From: Roseburia sp. CAG:10041_57
GTDB lineage: Bacteria; Bacillota; Clostridia; Lachnospirales; Lachnospiraceae
Direction of reading: 5' to 3'
Assembly: GCA_001916965.1 (NCBI GenBank)
Contig: MNTL01000050.1
Span: 26,107-90,106, forward strand
Length of the DNA stretch: 64,000 bases
Within the stretch, counting starts at the first letter, position 1, and every line of letters starts with the position of its first letter. Positions 8,976 through 17,247 of the stretch are shown here, one piece after another. Under the pieces are notes generated by a model, which saw only the letters and a list, made by a program, of their open reading frames with translations, was not told where the DNA came from and ran no database searches. The position numbers and the translations under genes are program-made.

Positions 8976-10586
8976 TTATACGTATTTCGCAAGTGTAGCT
9001 TCTACAGCACCTTTACCAGCCAACATTTCCACAAAATACTGCTCTGTCAGTTCTCCAAGACCTGCCTCATACAGATTCACGCCAAATATCTTCTCATTTG
9101 ACAGAATCGGTGCTACCTTCTCATGAACCTGTGTATCTCCAAACTTCAAGTCAGCTACATAAGGGCATACGGTGTCCAGCATAGGATCTGCACTCAGTGT
9201 AAAAGCCTCTCCCTTATCATCTATGCCACACAGATACCGCAGCCAGCCAGCAAAGACAAGTGGGATTCTCTTTAAGCTGCTTACAGACAGTTCCCCTGAA
9301 CGCTGATATGCCTTAATCGTCTCACCAAAACGGATTCCCAGCTTCTGAGAAGTATCTGTAGCGATACGCTGTGGCGTATCAGGCATGAAAGGATTCGGGA
9401 TTCTGATATTTACCACTTCATCAATGAACTTCTTCGGGTCAATTACTCCTGGATTTACTACTACAGGAAGTCCCTCTTCATAGCCTATTACCTCTACCAG
9501 CTTCTTCAATACCGGGTTATCCATTTCCTTGGATATCAAGGTATAGCCAAGCAGACAGCCAAATACAGCAAGCGCAGTATGTAACGGGTTCAGGCATGTG
9601 CAGACTTTCATCTTCTCGACACGGTCTACCGTTTCTCTTGCAGTGAAGATTACACCGCCTTCTTCCAGTGCAGGTCTTCCATTGGGGAAATTATCCTCAA
9701 TAACCAGATACTGGCATTCCTCTGCATTGACAAAAGGCGCTACATAAGTATTCTTGCCGGTAATTACAGGCTCCAGATTTTCCACTCCTGCCATCCGAAG
9801 CATATCTTCTACAGAAGCGTCCGGTCTTGGGGTAATCTTATCAATCATGGACCAGGGGAAGCTGACCTTATGTGCATCCTCTACATAAGCCAGGAAGCCT
9901 TTCTCTACCAATCCTCTCTGTTCCCAGCCCTGTGCAAAAGCATGGATTGCCTGATATAACTTGTCTCCATTGTGAGAACAGTTATCCATGCTCACCATTG
10001 CAATGGGCAATGCGCCTGCCTGATAACGGGCATATAGAAGTGCTGCTACTTTACCAATATAGCTGACAGGTCTTTCTGTTCCCTGCTCCATATCCTGTGC
10101 AGCTGCCGGTAATATACTGCCCTTGCCATCCACCAGACTGTATCCCTTCTCAGTAATTGTAAAGCTTGCCATCTGTAAACTTGGATTGGTGAATATTTGT
10201 GACAGTCGTGTCATGTTCTGTGTATTATCACTGTCCAGTGTCAGCGCTTCCATAATACTTCCTACTACTGTCTTATCCACATTTCCATCTGCTTTTAAAG
10301 TAGCCAGGATCCCCAGATTATCATGAGGCTGATACATTTTATCAATGATCTCATAATCATATCCTTCTACTGCAATCAGTCCGGTCTTCATTTTTCCTGC
10401 ATTCAGCAGCTCCTGTACTACATTTGCCTGAAAAGCACGGAAAATATTGCCGGCTCCGAAATGCACCCAGACAGGATGTTCTGCTGTCTCTTTACGTACC
10501 TGTTCCATTGAAAATGCAGGAAGGACAAAGCCTGCCTTCTCCCACTCCTGTCTATGTTCAAATACACCATCATAAGATAATTTCAT
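8976..10586 (-). CDS. uxuB: Fructuronate reductase / mannitol dehydrogenase family
   Basis: This 536-residue protein is a long-chain polyol dehydrogenase. WVHFGAGNIFRAFQANV (about residues 39-55) is the family's N-terminal dinucleotide-binding segment, and VFAGWLRYLCGIDDKGE lies in the C-terminal domain. The family includes mannitol dehydrogenase, tagaturonate and fructuronate reductases. The mannonate dehydratase gene 6 bases upstream indicates D-fructuronate to D-mannonate reduction with NADH, the step just before UxuA. Length is close to that of fructuronate reductases. The start at 10586 has GGGGTT about 10 bases upstream. Cytoplasmic; part of glucuronate breakdown. Confidence 0.88.
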   Translation of the reverse strand: MKLSYDGVFEHRQEWEKAGFVLPAFSMEQVRKETAEHPVWVHFGAGNIFRAFQANVVQELLNAGKMKTGLIAVEGYDYEIIDKMYQPHDNLGILATLKADGNVDKTVVGSIMEALTLDSDNTQNMTRLSQIFTNPSLQMASFTITEKGYSLVDGKGSILPAAAQDMEQGTERPVSYIGKVAALLYARYQAGALPIAMVSMDNCSHNGDKLYQAIHAFAQGWEQRGLVEKGFLAYVEDAHKVSFPWSMIDKITPRPDASVEDMLRMAGVENLEPVITGKNTYVAPFVNAEECQYLVIEDNFPNGRPALEEGGVIFTARETVDRVEKMKVCTCLNPLHTALAVFGCLLGYTLISKEMDNPVLKKLVEVIGYEEGLPVVVNPGVIDPKKFIDEVVNIRIPNPFMPDTPQRIATDTSQKLGIRFGETIKAYQRSGELSVSSLKRIPLVFAGWLRYLCGIDDKGEAFTLSADPMLDTVCPYVADLKFGDTQVHEKVAPILSNEKIFGVNLYEAGLGELTEQYFVEMLAGKGAVEATLAKYV

Positions 10587-10592
10587 ATTGCT

Positions 10593-11666
10593 TTAACCCC
10601 GCTTTGCATTTTTATCAATTGCTTCCCATAAGCCGTTCAGATATGCCGCACCAAGTGCTCTGTCATACAGACCATATCCCGGCATAGCCACTTCACCCCA
10701 GATCATACGTCCGTGGTCTGGTCTGATTGGTCCATCAAAGCCGATTTCATAGAGTGCTTTCATGATCTCGTACATATCAAAGCTTCCATCACTGGATAAA
10801 TGGGCGGACTCTTCAAAGTCTGTCGGAGAATTAAATTTCAGGTTTCTCACATGAGCGAAATGAATTCTGCCCTTGAGGGAACGGATCATATCCGGCAGAT
10901 TGTTCTCCAGATTGGTTCCATAGGAGCCTGAGCAGAAGGTCACACCATTGTGTGGGTTATCTACCATATGCATCATGCGTAGTATATTTTCTTTATTGAT
11001 AATGATCCGCGGCAGGCCAAATACGCTCCATGCGGGATCATCCGGGTGAATTGCCATATTGATATCATATTTATCACAGGTCGGCATGATACGCTCCAGG
11101 AAATATTTCAGATTTGCAAAAAGCTTCTCATTGTCAACATCCTGATACATCTCAAAGAGTTCTTTCACTCTCGCCATACGCTCAGGCTCCCAGCCAGGCA
11201 TAACGAAACCATTAGAATCAGAATCAATGGATGCAAACATCTCTTCCGGCTTCAATGCATCCACTGCTGCCTGATTGTATGCCAGCACGGTAGAACCATC
11301 CGGTCTTTTTCTTGCCAGTTCTGTTCTTGTCCAGTCAAATACAGGCATGAAGTTATAACATACCATATGAATATCTTCCTGTCCCAGGCGTTCCAGTGTT
11401 GTAATATAATTCTCTATGTACTGCTCTCTGTCGGGAGAACCAATCTTAATTGCATCATGAATATTCACACTTTCAATTCCTGCAATCGTGAGCCCTGCTG
11501 CCTCTACTTCTTTCTTCATGGCACGGATATCTTCCAAAGACCATGCCTCTCCTGGAACAGAATCATACAGTGTCGTAATCACACTCTTCACCCCAGGAAT
11601 CTGACGAATCTGCTCCAGTGTAACAGAATCATGTTTACTGCCATACCATCTTAATGTCATCTGCAT
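10593..11666 (-). CDS. uxuA: Mannonate dehydratase
   Basis: This 357-residue protein dehydrates D-mannonate to 2-keto-3-deoxygluconate in hexuronate degradation, using a divalent metal. It opens MQMTLRWYGSKHDSVTLEQI and contains IAGIESVNIHDAIK, MAIHPDDPAWSVFGLPRII, VTFCSGSYG, HFAHVRNLKF and PDHGRMIWGE, all typical of UxuA. An ATG at 11681 would add five residues, but that ATG is part of the GGAGG ribosome site (11675-11679), which is ideally placed for the ATG at 11666. It is the first gene of the uxuA-uxuB-EIIC set. A hairpin followed by a T run ends about 28 bases before the start codon (see 11694-11739). Confidence 0.95.
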   Translation of the reverse strand: MQMTLRWYGSKHDSVTLEQIRQIPGVKSVITTLYDSVPGEAWSLEDIRAMKKEVEAAGLTIAGIESVNIHDAIKIGSPDREQYIENYITTLERLGQEDIHMVCYNFMPVFDWTRTELARKRPDGSTVLAYNQAAVDALKPEEMFASIDSDSNGFVMPGWEPERMARVKELFEMYQDVDNEKLFANLKYFLERIMPTCDKYDINMAIHPDDPAWSVFGLPRIIINKENILRMMHMVDNPHNGVTFCSGSYGTNLENNLPDMIRSLKGRIHFAHVRNLKFNSPTDFEESAHLSSDGSFDMYEIMKALYEIGFDGPIRPDHGRMIWGEVAMPGYGLYDRALGAAYLNGLWEAIDKNAKRG

Positions 11667-11693
11667 AGGAATAACCTCCATATTCTCATAAAT

Positions 11694-11739
11694 AAAAAAT
11701 ACCTATCCAGGACGATTCTTGCCGTCTCCGGATAGGTAT
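11694..11739 (-). terminator. Terminator-like hairpin in the uxuA leader
   Basis: ATACCTATCC (11699-11708) pairs exactly with GGATAGGTAT (11730-11739). On the minus strand a T6 tract follows directly. Only about 15 bases separate the T tract from the uxuA ribosome site. It either ends the PadR transcript or acts as a leader attenuator for uxuA, because the best promoter for uxuA (11767-11794) lies upstream of it. Confidence 0.65.
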
Positions 11740-11766
11740 ATTGTATCGGATTATTGCAGTTATTTC

Positions 11767-11794
11767 ATTGTAATATTTGTTGTGTAGTTTGCAA
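11767..11794 (-). promoter_or_regulatory. Predicted promoter of the uxuA operon
   Basis: On the minus strand TTGCAA (11789-11794) and TACAAT (11767-11772) are 16 bases apart. It lies between padR and the leader hairpin, so transcripts from it would read through that hairpin before uxuA. Confidence 0.45.
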
Positions 11795-11858
11795 AAATTG
11801 CTGTTCCTGATACATTATAAAATCATATTCCCATACGCCATATACCTTATGACTTGTT

Positions 11859-12206
11859 CTACGAGTCTTCATAATCTCCTCCAAGGACTTTATCCGCATA
11901 ATCTACCAACAGGCGAAGCCGGCTGATCTCCTCGTTCAGGACCGTCCTGCCTTCCTGTGTCAACTGATAAAGTCTCTTCCTCTTATCTTCAGGATCATCA
12001 CTTTCTATCTCAATAATCCATCCCTTCTTCAACATATTACTGACAGCGCCATACATCGTTCCTGAGCCGATCTTCACATTGCCATCTGATATCGCAGCCA
12101 CCTTCTGCATGATTCCATAACCATGTCTGGGTCTGTCATACAGACATAATAATATATAAAAATAGCTCTCTGTTAACGATTCCTGCTTCTTCATTCTGTT
12201 TCCCAC
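11859..12206 (-). CDS. PadR family transcriptional regulator
   Basis: This 115-residue protein has the PadR winged-helix domain: YFYILLCLYDRPRHGYGIMQ at the start, GTMYGAVSNMLKKGWI as the recognition region and RKRLYQLTQEGRTVLNEEI as the wing and linker. The short C-terminal helix places it in the small PadR subfamily. It follows the CPBP protease gene by 18 bases, so the two form an operon. PadR proteins commonly repress their own operon, and a nested palindrome overlaps the operon promoter at 13252-13315. The inducer is unknown. The start could also be the methionine four codons downstream. Confidence 0.9.
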   Translation of the reverse strand: MGNRMKKQESLTESYFYILLCLYDRPRHGYGIMQKVAAISDGNVKIGSGTMYGAVSNMLKKGWIIEIESDDPEDKRKRLYQLTQEGRTVLNEEISRLRLLVDYADKVLGGDYEDS

Positions 12207-12224
12207 ACCTTTCAGTGGTTGATT

Positions 12225-13121
12225 TTACGCTGATACCTTACCTGCACGCATCCCCTTCGTGAGAGGATATAACACTGCTGCACTGATTACTATGATGATA
12301 ATTGCTACCGGCACTGTCGGTACACTTTCCGGTAATACTGCCAGCAATGATGGCATAAAGTTATTGACCATATGCATCAGAATACATGGATATACGGATT
12401 TCGTTCTGTATGCTGTATACCCAAGTGCAAGTGCCAGAGGAAGTACATACAGTCCCTGCATGATATTCATATGATAGATTCCAAACAGAACCGCCTGAAT
12501 GATAATCGCTGCCACAACCGGTAAATTCTTCTCAAGCAATCTGAAGATAATACCTCTGAAGATCAATTCCTCTCCAATCGGAGCGATGATCACTACTGTC
12601 AAGGCTGCTATCAAAGCACTGCCACTCAGAGAAAATCCCATTAATTCCTGATATGTTTCCATGGAACCCGGAACCAGCGCACCGATGATCTGAGACAGCA
12701 ATAAAGCAATTCCGTAACATCCAATTGCTGTAACCACTACAACAGCAATATTCCTTCCATTGATAAGCTCCTTAAAATCCTGCTTCTGCTGCTGGGTATA
12801 CTTCTTCACAATGCCAAAGCGATACCATAACAGTGCTGCTACAGCACAGATTATTGTCGTAATCATAAGCAGATCCGTCATAAAGCCGGATTCTGAAATC
12901 TGCTGCATATAAAGCTCCTGACTCATCTCAATATCTCCGCCAGTCTGCGCCATGCACTTCACCATATACACACCCGCACCAACACCACTGACCGTCACCT
13001 GAATCGCCAGAAAAGCCAATAATGTCAGAAGCGCCAAAACCACACCCTTGACCGGCTTCTTCTTAACCTGCACAGCCTGCTGTTCCTGCTGCACTGCTAC
13101 ATTCATATTATTCGTATCCAT
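12225..13121 (-). CDS. CPBP family intramembrane glutamic endopeptidase
   Basis: The chosen ATG at 13121 gives 298 residues and has a GAGGAG site 7 bases upstream. A longer frame to 13220 would put that site inside the gene and add a tail that lacks family similarity. After a hydrophilic N-terminus (about 35 residues rich in Gln/Lys), the protein has about eight membrane segments. The catalytic motifs are GEELIFRG (EExxxR type), VLFGIYHMN (FxxxH) and CILMHMVNNF (HxxxN). CPBP proteins are CAAX-like proteases used in processing, bacteriocin immunity or membrane-stress functions. The downstream padR suggests expression that responds to a ligand or stress. Confidence 0.88.
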   Translation of the reverse strand: MDTNNMNVAVQQEQQAVQVKKKPVKGVVLALLTLLAFLAIQVTVSGVGAGVYMVKCMAQTGGDIEMSQELYMQQISESGFMTDLLMITTIICAVAALLWYRFGIVKKYTQQQKQDFKELINGRNIAVVVVTAIGCYGIALLLSQIIGALVPGSMETYQELMGFSLSGSALIAALTVVIIAPIGEELIFRGIIFRLLEKNLPVVAAIIIQAVLFGIYHMNIMQGLYVLPLALALGYTAYRTKSVYPCILMHMVNNFMPSLLAVLPESVPTVPVAIIIIVISAAVLYPLTKGMRAGKVSA

Positions 13122-13251
13122 ACTACCACTCCTCATTTCCGCGTACTCACCTTGCGCATTGCAACCCGTGTCCAGTACGCACAAACACAGATTCCATGTG
13201 TGAAACTTCAACTCCTTCACACCATGCCTCTCTCTAATGTATAGTCACCTG

Positions 13252-13315
13252 ATATGTCGTGCAGCGATATATCAGGCGTTGGATATATCATAGCACGACA
13301 TATGTCGAGTGTCAA
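13252..13315 (-). promoter_or_regulatory. Strong promoter with nested palindromic operator (CPBP-padR operon)
   Basis: On the minus strand a near-consensus promoter, TTGACA (13310-13315) and TATGAT (13287-13292) with a 17-base spacer, precedes the operon. Within it the arms ATATGTCGTGC (13252-13262) and GCACGACATAT (13293-13303) are perfect complements. GACATATGTC (13297-13306) is a palindrome in the spacer, and GATATATC occurs at 13266-13273 and 13282-13289. A bound dimer or tetramer would block RNA polymerase. PadR binding is inferred from operon context. Confidence 0.7.
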
Positions 13316-13336
13316 CATATTATTTAAAATTTAAGT

Positions 13337-13407
13337 ATCAAATTTAAGTAGCTATTCAAAAACCTATACGCAAAGTCTCATCTTTGATGCTTTACTTTTG
13401 CGCATAG
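13337..13407. repeat. Hairpin carrying a diverged copy of the stop-codon-associated motif
   Basis: CCTATACGCAAAGT (about 13362-13375) pairs with ACTTTTGCGCATAGG (about 13393-13407). Its left flank (CTATTCAAAAACC) resembles the short repeat at 15371-15408 and 45234-45268, so it may be a longer, diverged form of that family. The remaining sequence from 13408 to 13601 has further weak dyads, such as CATTTTC and GAAAATG arms around 13528-13567, but no gene. Confidence 0.45.
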
Positions 13408-13601
13408 GGTTACTTCGCTATGCAAAATATGCTACACTATCCTTAACTAAAAAAGCTTCTCCACTCAAATGTACTCTCAGAGTTTTCTAAATGAAGCATT
13501 CTGAGATAGATTTTCGATATACAATGACATTTTCGCAGTGCGTACATGGTATGTACGACGTGAAAATGGAAGCAGTATCTTTCACACAATTTACAGATAC
13601 A

Positions 13602-13754
13602 GAATCGAACAGATTCAACAATGCAGAAGCAGGCACTCTGCAGCCGTCGGTACTTAGTGTGCACAGCCGCAGGCGCATGCGCACTTACGTACCCGCTACG
13701 AGCTGCAGCGTAGCGAGAGCGTGCCTGTGTTGCATTGTTCAATCTGTCCGATTC
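13602..13754. repeat. Structured palindromic repeat element, copy 1
   Basis: This 153-bp element folds back on itself. The outer arms run from GAATCGAACAGATT on the left to AATCTGTCCGATTC on the right, then AATGC/GCATT and GCAGGCAC/GTGCCTGT. Inside are a GTACTTAG...CTTACGTAC hairpin and GCTACGAGCTGCAGCGTAGC (13695-13714). A second copy at 23760-23902 shares long identical blocks, while its arms differ in a compensatory way. It lies between the divergent CPBP and AraC genes. It could be a structured RNA, a MITE-like element or a REP-type palindrome. Confidence 0.75.
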
Positions 13755-13786
13755 GTCCCACTCTCAATCCCCAGAAAGGACACCCC

Positions 13787-14662
13787 ATGCACAAGAAAGA
13801 CCTCCAGACCACCTTTAGTACAAGGCAATTCATGTATTCCGAGGACTTTGAAGTCTATTACTACAGTGACCTGCCCCTGAAAGCAGTCAGTCCACATACA
13901 CATAATTATTATGAATTCTACTTCTTTCTGGAAGGAAATGTAGATATTCATGTCGAGGATAAAACATACCATATCAAAAATGGTGATTTCCTGCTGATTC
14001 CCCCACATGTGACCCACTACCCGGTATTTTTGGATCATACAACACCATACCGCCGTTTCATTCTGTGGATCAGTACCGATTACTGTAACCGCCTCATGGA
14101 ATCTTCTTTAGATTATGGTTATCTCTTACAGAATGTCACCACGACACACAATTATTCCTTTTCCAATGATGTCATCACCTTTAACCGCATCCAGTCCCAG
14201 ATATTCGAACTGATCGAAGAGGTAAAAAGCAACCGTTTCGGCAGAGATGCCAAAATTGCCCTTCAGGTCAATTCTCTGCTTCTGTATCTGAACCGGCTGA
14301 TCTACGAACGCAGCCACATGGCTGGAGCTTCTTCTGAGAAAGAATTGCATCTGGCTATCTGCGATTTTATTAACAATCACCTGGAAGAAGACTTATCCCT
14401 GGAGCGCCTGGAAAAAGAGTTTTTTGTAAGTAAATATTATATTTCCCACACCTTCAAAGATAAGATTGGACTCTCTCTCCATCAATATATCAGCAAAAAA
14501 AGATTGCAGGCCTGTCGGTCTGCAATCGCAAGCGGAGCCTCTATCAGCTCTACATATGAACTATATGGTTTCAGTGACTATTCTGCATTCTTTCGTGCTT
14601 TTAAAAAAGAATACGGACTGTCACCCAAGGAATACCGGGATATGACTACTCTTCTGTCTTGA
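13787..14662 (+). CDS. AraC family transcriptional regulator
   Basis: The start at 13787 (291 residues) has AGAAAGGA just upstream. An earlier in-frame GTG would extend it into the repeat element and is rejected. The N-terminal cupin-like sensor domain includes HTHNYYEFYFFLEGNVDIHV and GDFLLIPPHVTHYP (about residues 40-90). The C-terminal double helix-turn-helix includes LERLEKEFFVSKYYISHTFK and YGFSDYSAFFRAFKKEYGLS, with SPKEYR at the end. Such regulators usually respond to sugars or plant-derived metabolites. No sugar operon adjoins it, so its targets are unknown. The 3' end overlaps the convergent alarmone synthetase gene by 17 bases. Confidence 0.93.
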   Translation: MHKKDLQTTFSTRQFMYSEDFEVYYYSDLPLKAVSPHTHNYYEFYFFLEGNVDIHVEDKTYHIKNGDFLLIPPHVTHYPVFLDHTTPYRRFILWISTDYCNRLMESSLDYGYLLQNVTTTHNYSFSNDVITFNRIQSQIFELIEEVKSNRFGRDAKIALQVNSLLLYLNRLIYERSHMAGASSEKELHLAICDFINNHLEEDLSLERLEKEFFVSKYYISHTFKDKIGLSLHQYISKKRLQACRSAIASGASISSTYELYGFSDYSAFFRAFKKEYGLSPKEYRDMTTLLS

Positions 14663-15344
14663 TAATTCCTGTTACATCACTTATTGTATTGTTGTCAATT
14701 CTGTTGCGGATCTGCTGCATACGCTTATCCAGCTGGCAGATAAGGTCCGCACAGTATTTTAACTCTTCTGAAATGCTCTCTGCATTCTCAACGTCTTTCT
14801 TGTATTTCATCTTATGCTCAAGGCTTGCCCAGAAATCCATCGCAATCGTACGGAACTGTACCTCTACACGCATATGCTTCTTCTCCCCGGTAAGGAATAT
14901 GGGAATATCCAGTATCAGGTGCAGGCTTCTATATCCATTAGGCTTTGGATTCTTAATGTAATCCTTCATCTCAATCAATATGATATCATCCTGCTTTAGC
15001 AGGCATTCCACCAGCTTATAGATATCTTCCGGGAAAGAGCAGATTACGCGGATTCCTGCAATATCAGTCAGATTCTTTTCTATATTTTCTATGGAAAAAG
15101 GTATCCCCTTTCGCTGCATTTTGCCATAAATGCTCTCAGGACTTTTTAATCTGGCTTTGATGGATTCAAAGGGATTGCGGCTGTTCACCAGTGCAAGCTC
15201 CTTATTCAGTACCTCCAGCTTCGTCTGTACCTCCAGCATCGCACATTCATACTGCATCATAAGATGCATGAACGGCTCCAGATATTCTTCCTTTAATTCT
15301 TTGATTGCCCCTAATTCTGTCTTCGTATCCAATCTGCTTACCAT
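14646..15344 (-). CDS. Small alarmone synthetase (RelQ/YjbM-like GTP pyrophosphokinase)
   Basis: This 232-residue protein has a single RelA/SpoT synthetase domain and no hydrolase, TGS or ACT domain. Motifs include SIYGKMQRKG, LTDIAGIRVICSF, NPKPNGYRSLHLIL, and VEVQFRTIAMDFWASLEHKM. It should make (p)ppGpp-type alarmones from ATP and GDP/GTP in the cytoplasm. The C-terminal helix (about 195-225) fits the oligomerising helix of RelQ/SAS1. It is transcribed convergently with the AraC gene and is probably monocistronic. Confidence 0.92.
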   Translation of the reverse strand: MVSRLDTKTELGAIKELKEEYLEPFMHLMMQYECAMLEVQTKLEVLNKELALVNSRNPFESIKARLKSPESIYGKMQRKGIPFSIENIEKNLTDIAGIRVICSFPEDIYKLVECLLKQDDIILIEMKDYIKNPKPNGYRSLHLILDIPIFLTGEKKHMRVEVQFRTIAMDFWASLEHKMKYKKDVENAESISEELKYCADLICQLDKRMQQIRNRIDNNTISDVTGIIKTEE

Positions 15345-15370
15345 GCCCTTCTGTCTTATTTACTTGTAAT

Positions 15371-15408
15371 AATAACTATTTAGAACCCCATTCGCAAAAT
15401 CGCTGTTA
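15371..15408 (-). repeat. Short stop-codon-associated repeat, copy A
   Basis: AGAACCCCATTCGCAAA lies between AATAACTATT and GTTACA. The second copy at 45234-45268 has the same order, and in both the GTTACA block carries the stop codon of the minus-strand gene. The motif therefore sits at the very end of two unrelated genes (the GDSL hydrolase here, a LysR regulator there). Confidence 0.5.
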
Positions 15409-17136
15409 CACATACCCGAATCCCAGTATGGTAAATTTCTTCTCTTCGTCTCCTGCTGCCATGCGGATTTCTACCGTATGCTCTTCTGCCTGTTCTTCAC
15501 TGAATACCAGCAGCGGATTACAATGCGTCCATCCATTCTTATGCGGATCAGCAGTCAGCTTATATTTACCATCCACATACACATCTGCCTTTCCTACATC
15601 AATGGCAGCAGAATCCTTATTGATCAGGAATAATGCCCTGCAGGTTATTTTCATGACAAACGTGTCATTTTCTGTACTTTCTTTATACCAGTTATTTGGA
15701 AACTGTGCCACAGGCTCCAGTCTGTCATCCATCTCCACTCGTTGAAGGTCTGTATCTATGCTGTCATATGCACCACAGCTTATGCTGATTCCCTGGGGAA
15801 TCTGCTTCCTGTCAAGAAGCTTCACCTGTTCAAAGTCACTGCCCTTTCCCCATTGGTTCCGGATTGCAATACGACTGTCTAACCATTCATCTGTATGGTC
15901 CGTTCCCTCATATGCTGCTGCCTTGTCCCACAGGTTCATGAGGCAGTCTGCCATGATACGATGTCCCATATTGCTGGGATGATATATATCATAAAAGAAC
16001 TGATTCTTCGACAATACTCTGCCTTCTTCTCTGGTCAGGCGAAACTGCGGTGTAACCGCATTCTTAATGCTGACCATGGGCAATTCATAGGTCTCACCCA
16101 CAATCGCAAGCCGATCCTGTAAATTCCAGTCATATGCAAATACTGCAAAAAGCAATACCACCGCCGGATGCCACGGCAATGCAAGAATCTTACGGACCAG
16201 ACTTTCATAACATACGCCTTTTGTCTCATCGCCTTCATCATTCACAGCGAATTCTACCACTACAATATCCGGCTTAACAGTACCATCTCTCAATACATCC
16301 CTGTCAAAACGCAGCATTCCAAGCTCTGAGGGTGTACCGCCGACCCCGGCTTTTACAAAATGTACATTCTTACCTGTACCAAAATGCTCTGCAAAAGACT
16401 GATATGACCGATATGCATAGCTCTGGTGGTCAATGGGGATTGCACCTGCCCCCTGTGTAATAGAGCCTCCAATATAGGCAAGTGTCACATCCTCTCCCTG
16501 CTTCGCCTTATGGATTGCCGCCGCAAGCCTGGACATATTGCCGGTCTGCATCAGGGAACGTTCTATCATCTGGCTGTACGCAGGGCTGTCTGTGTCTACT
16601 GCTTCATCTTCCACAACCGGTGGCGCTGTATAGCCATCCTGCAGATAGAATCTGACACTGACTCTTGCCTGCAATCCACTCTGTGGAAATTCAAAACGAA
16701 TCTGTCCAGGTTCTTTATCATCCTCTGACCATACTGCATCATCCAGTTCCAGGATACGCTCTGCGCCATCTCCCCATGTATCCAGATAAAGCGTTGTTCC
16801 CGATACATAAGGATCTGTCTTTCCATACATCTGAAATGCAAAACGTACCTTCTGTGTTTGTGACACAGGTGTCACAATATCAGCTGTTACACCAATACTG
16901 TGCACCAGTTTACGAAACCCTTCGGTTGTCTTTAGAAGCTCCAGTATCTCTTCATCTGTCACATTTCCTGCTATCTGTGCACTGTTGATGAGCCTGTTAT
17001 CATTCTCATAAATAAACTGAATGCCTCTGCCGTCTGTCTGTTTTGCACCGAATATCTCCTTCTCCTGCATAATATAGAAGAAGGGTCTCTTTCTGGTCGG
17101 ATCCTTGGGTGCTGCCGGTCCCTGTATTGTCGTCAT
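15406..17136 (-). CDS. SGNH/GDSL-type esterase with accessory beta domains
   Basis: The start at 17136 (576 residues) is preceded by AGGAGG at an 8-base spacing; an upstream ATG at 17169 is less likely. The SGNH core occupies about residues 210-400: YIGGSITQGAG is block I with the nucleophilic serine, VVVEFAVNDEGDE corresponds to the Asn block, and FYDIYHPSNMGHRIMA supplies the Asp-x-x-His dyad. Regions before and after look like beta-rich domains. There is no signal peptide, so it probably acts inside the cell, for example deacylating imported carbohydrate esters. The substrate is unknown. It is the only gene in its transcription unit. Confidence 0.82.
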   Translation of the reverse strand: MTTIQGPAAPKDPTRKRPFFYIMQEKEIFGAKQTDGRGIQFIYENDNRLINSAQIAGNVTDEEILELLKTTEGFRKLVHSIGVTADIVTPVSQTQKVRFAFQMYGKTDPYVSGTTLYLDTWGDGAERILELDDAVWSEDDKEPGQIRFEFPQSGLQARVSVRFYLQDGYTAPPVVEDEAVDTDSPAYSQMIERSLMQTGNMSRLAAAIHKAKQGEDVTLAYIGGSITQGAGAIPIDHQSYAYRSYQSFAEHFGTGKNVHFVKAGVGGTPSELGMLRFDRDVLRDGTVKPDIVVVEFAVNDEGDETKGVCYESLVRKILALPWHPAVVLLFAVFAYDWNLQDRLAIVGETYELPMVSIKNAVTPQFRLTREEGRVLSKNQFFYDIYHPSNMGHRIMADCLMNLWDKAAAYEGTDHTDEWLDSRIAIRNQWGKGSDFEQVKLLDRKQIPQGISISCGAYDSIDTDLQRVEMDDRLEPVAQFPNNWYKESTENDTFVMKITCRALFLINKDSAAIDVGKADVYVDGKYKLTADPHKNGWTHCNPLLVFSEEQAEEHTVEIRMAAGDEEKKFTILGFGYV

Positions 17137-17247
17137 ATCTGTTGCCTCCTGTCGTTTCGTTCTAATCACTGCTGTAGCAGTCTGTTACTTATCTACAGCT
17201 TATCACGATTCACTTCAGGCTGCTTCTTACATATTGCCATCTTCTTA

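Noticed and set aside
11046..11654. 202-codon open frame antisense to uxuA
   Set aside because: uxuA on the other strand is certain, and this frame has no ribosome site or family resemblance.
13443..13742. Open frames through the palindromic repeat copy 1
   Set aside because: They follow from the GC-rich repeat and lack starts with ribosome sites; the same region in copy 2 is not open in the same way.
15381..15397. tRNA T-arm-like sequence (GAATGGGGTTC on the minus strand)
   Set aside because: No cloverleaf, acceptor stem or anticodon arm can be built around either copy; it is treated as a short repeat.
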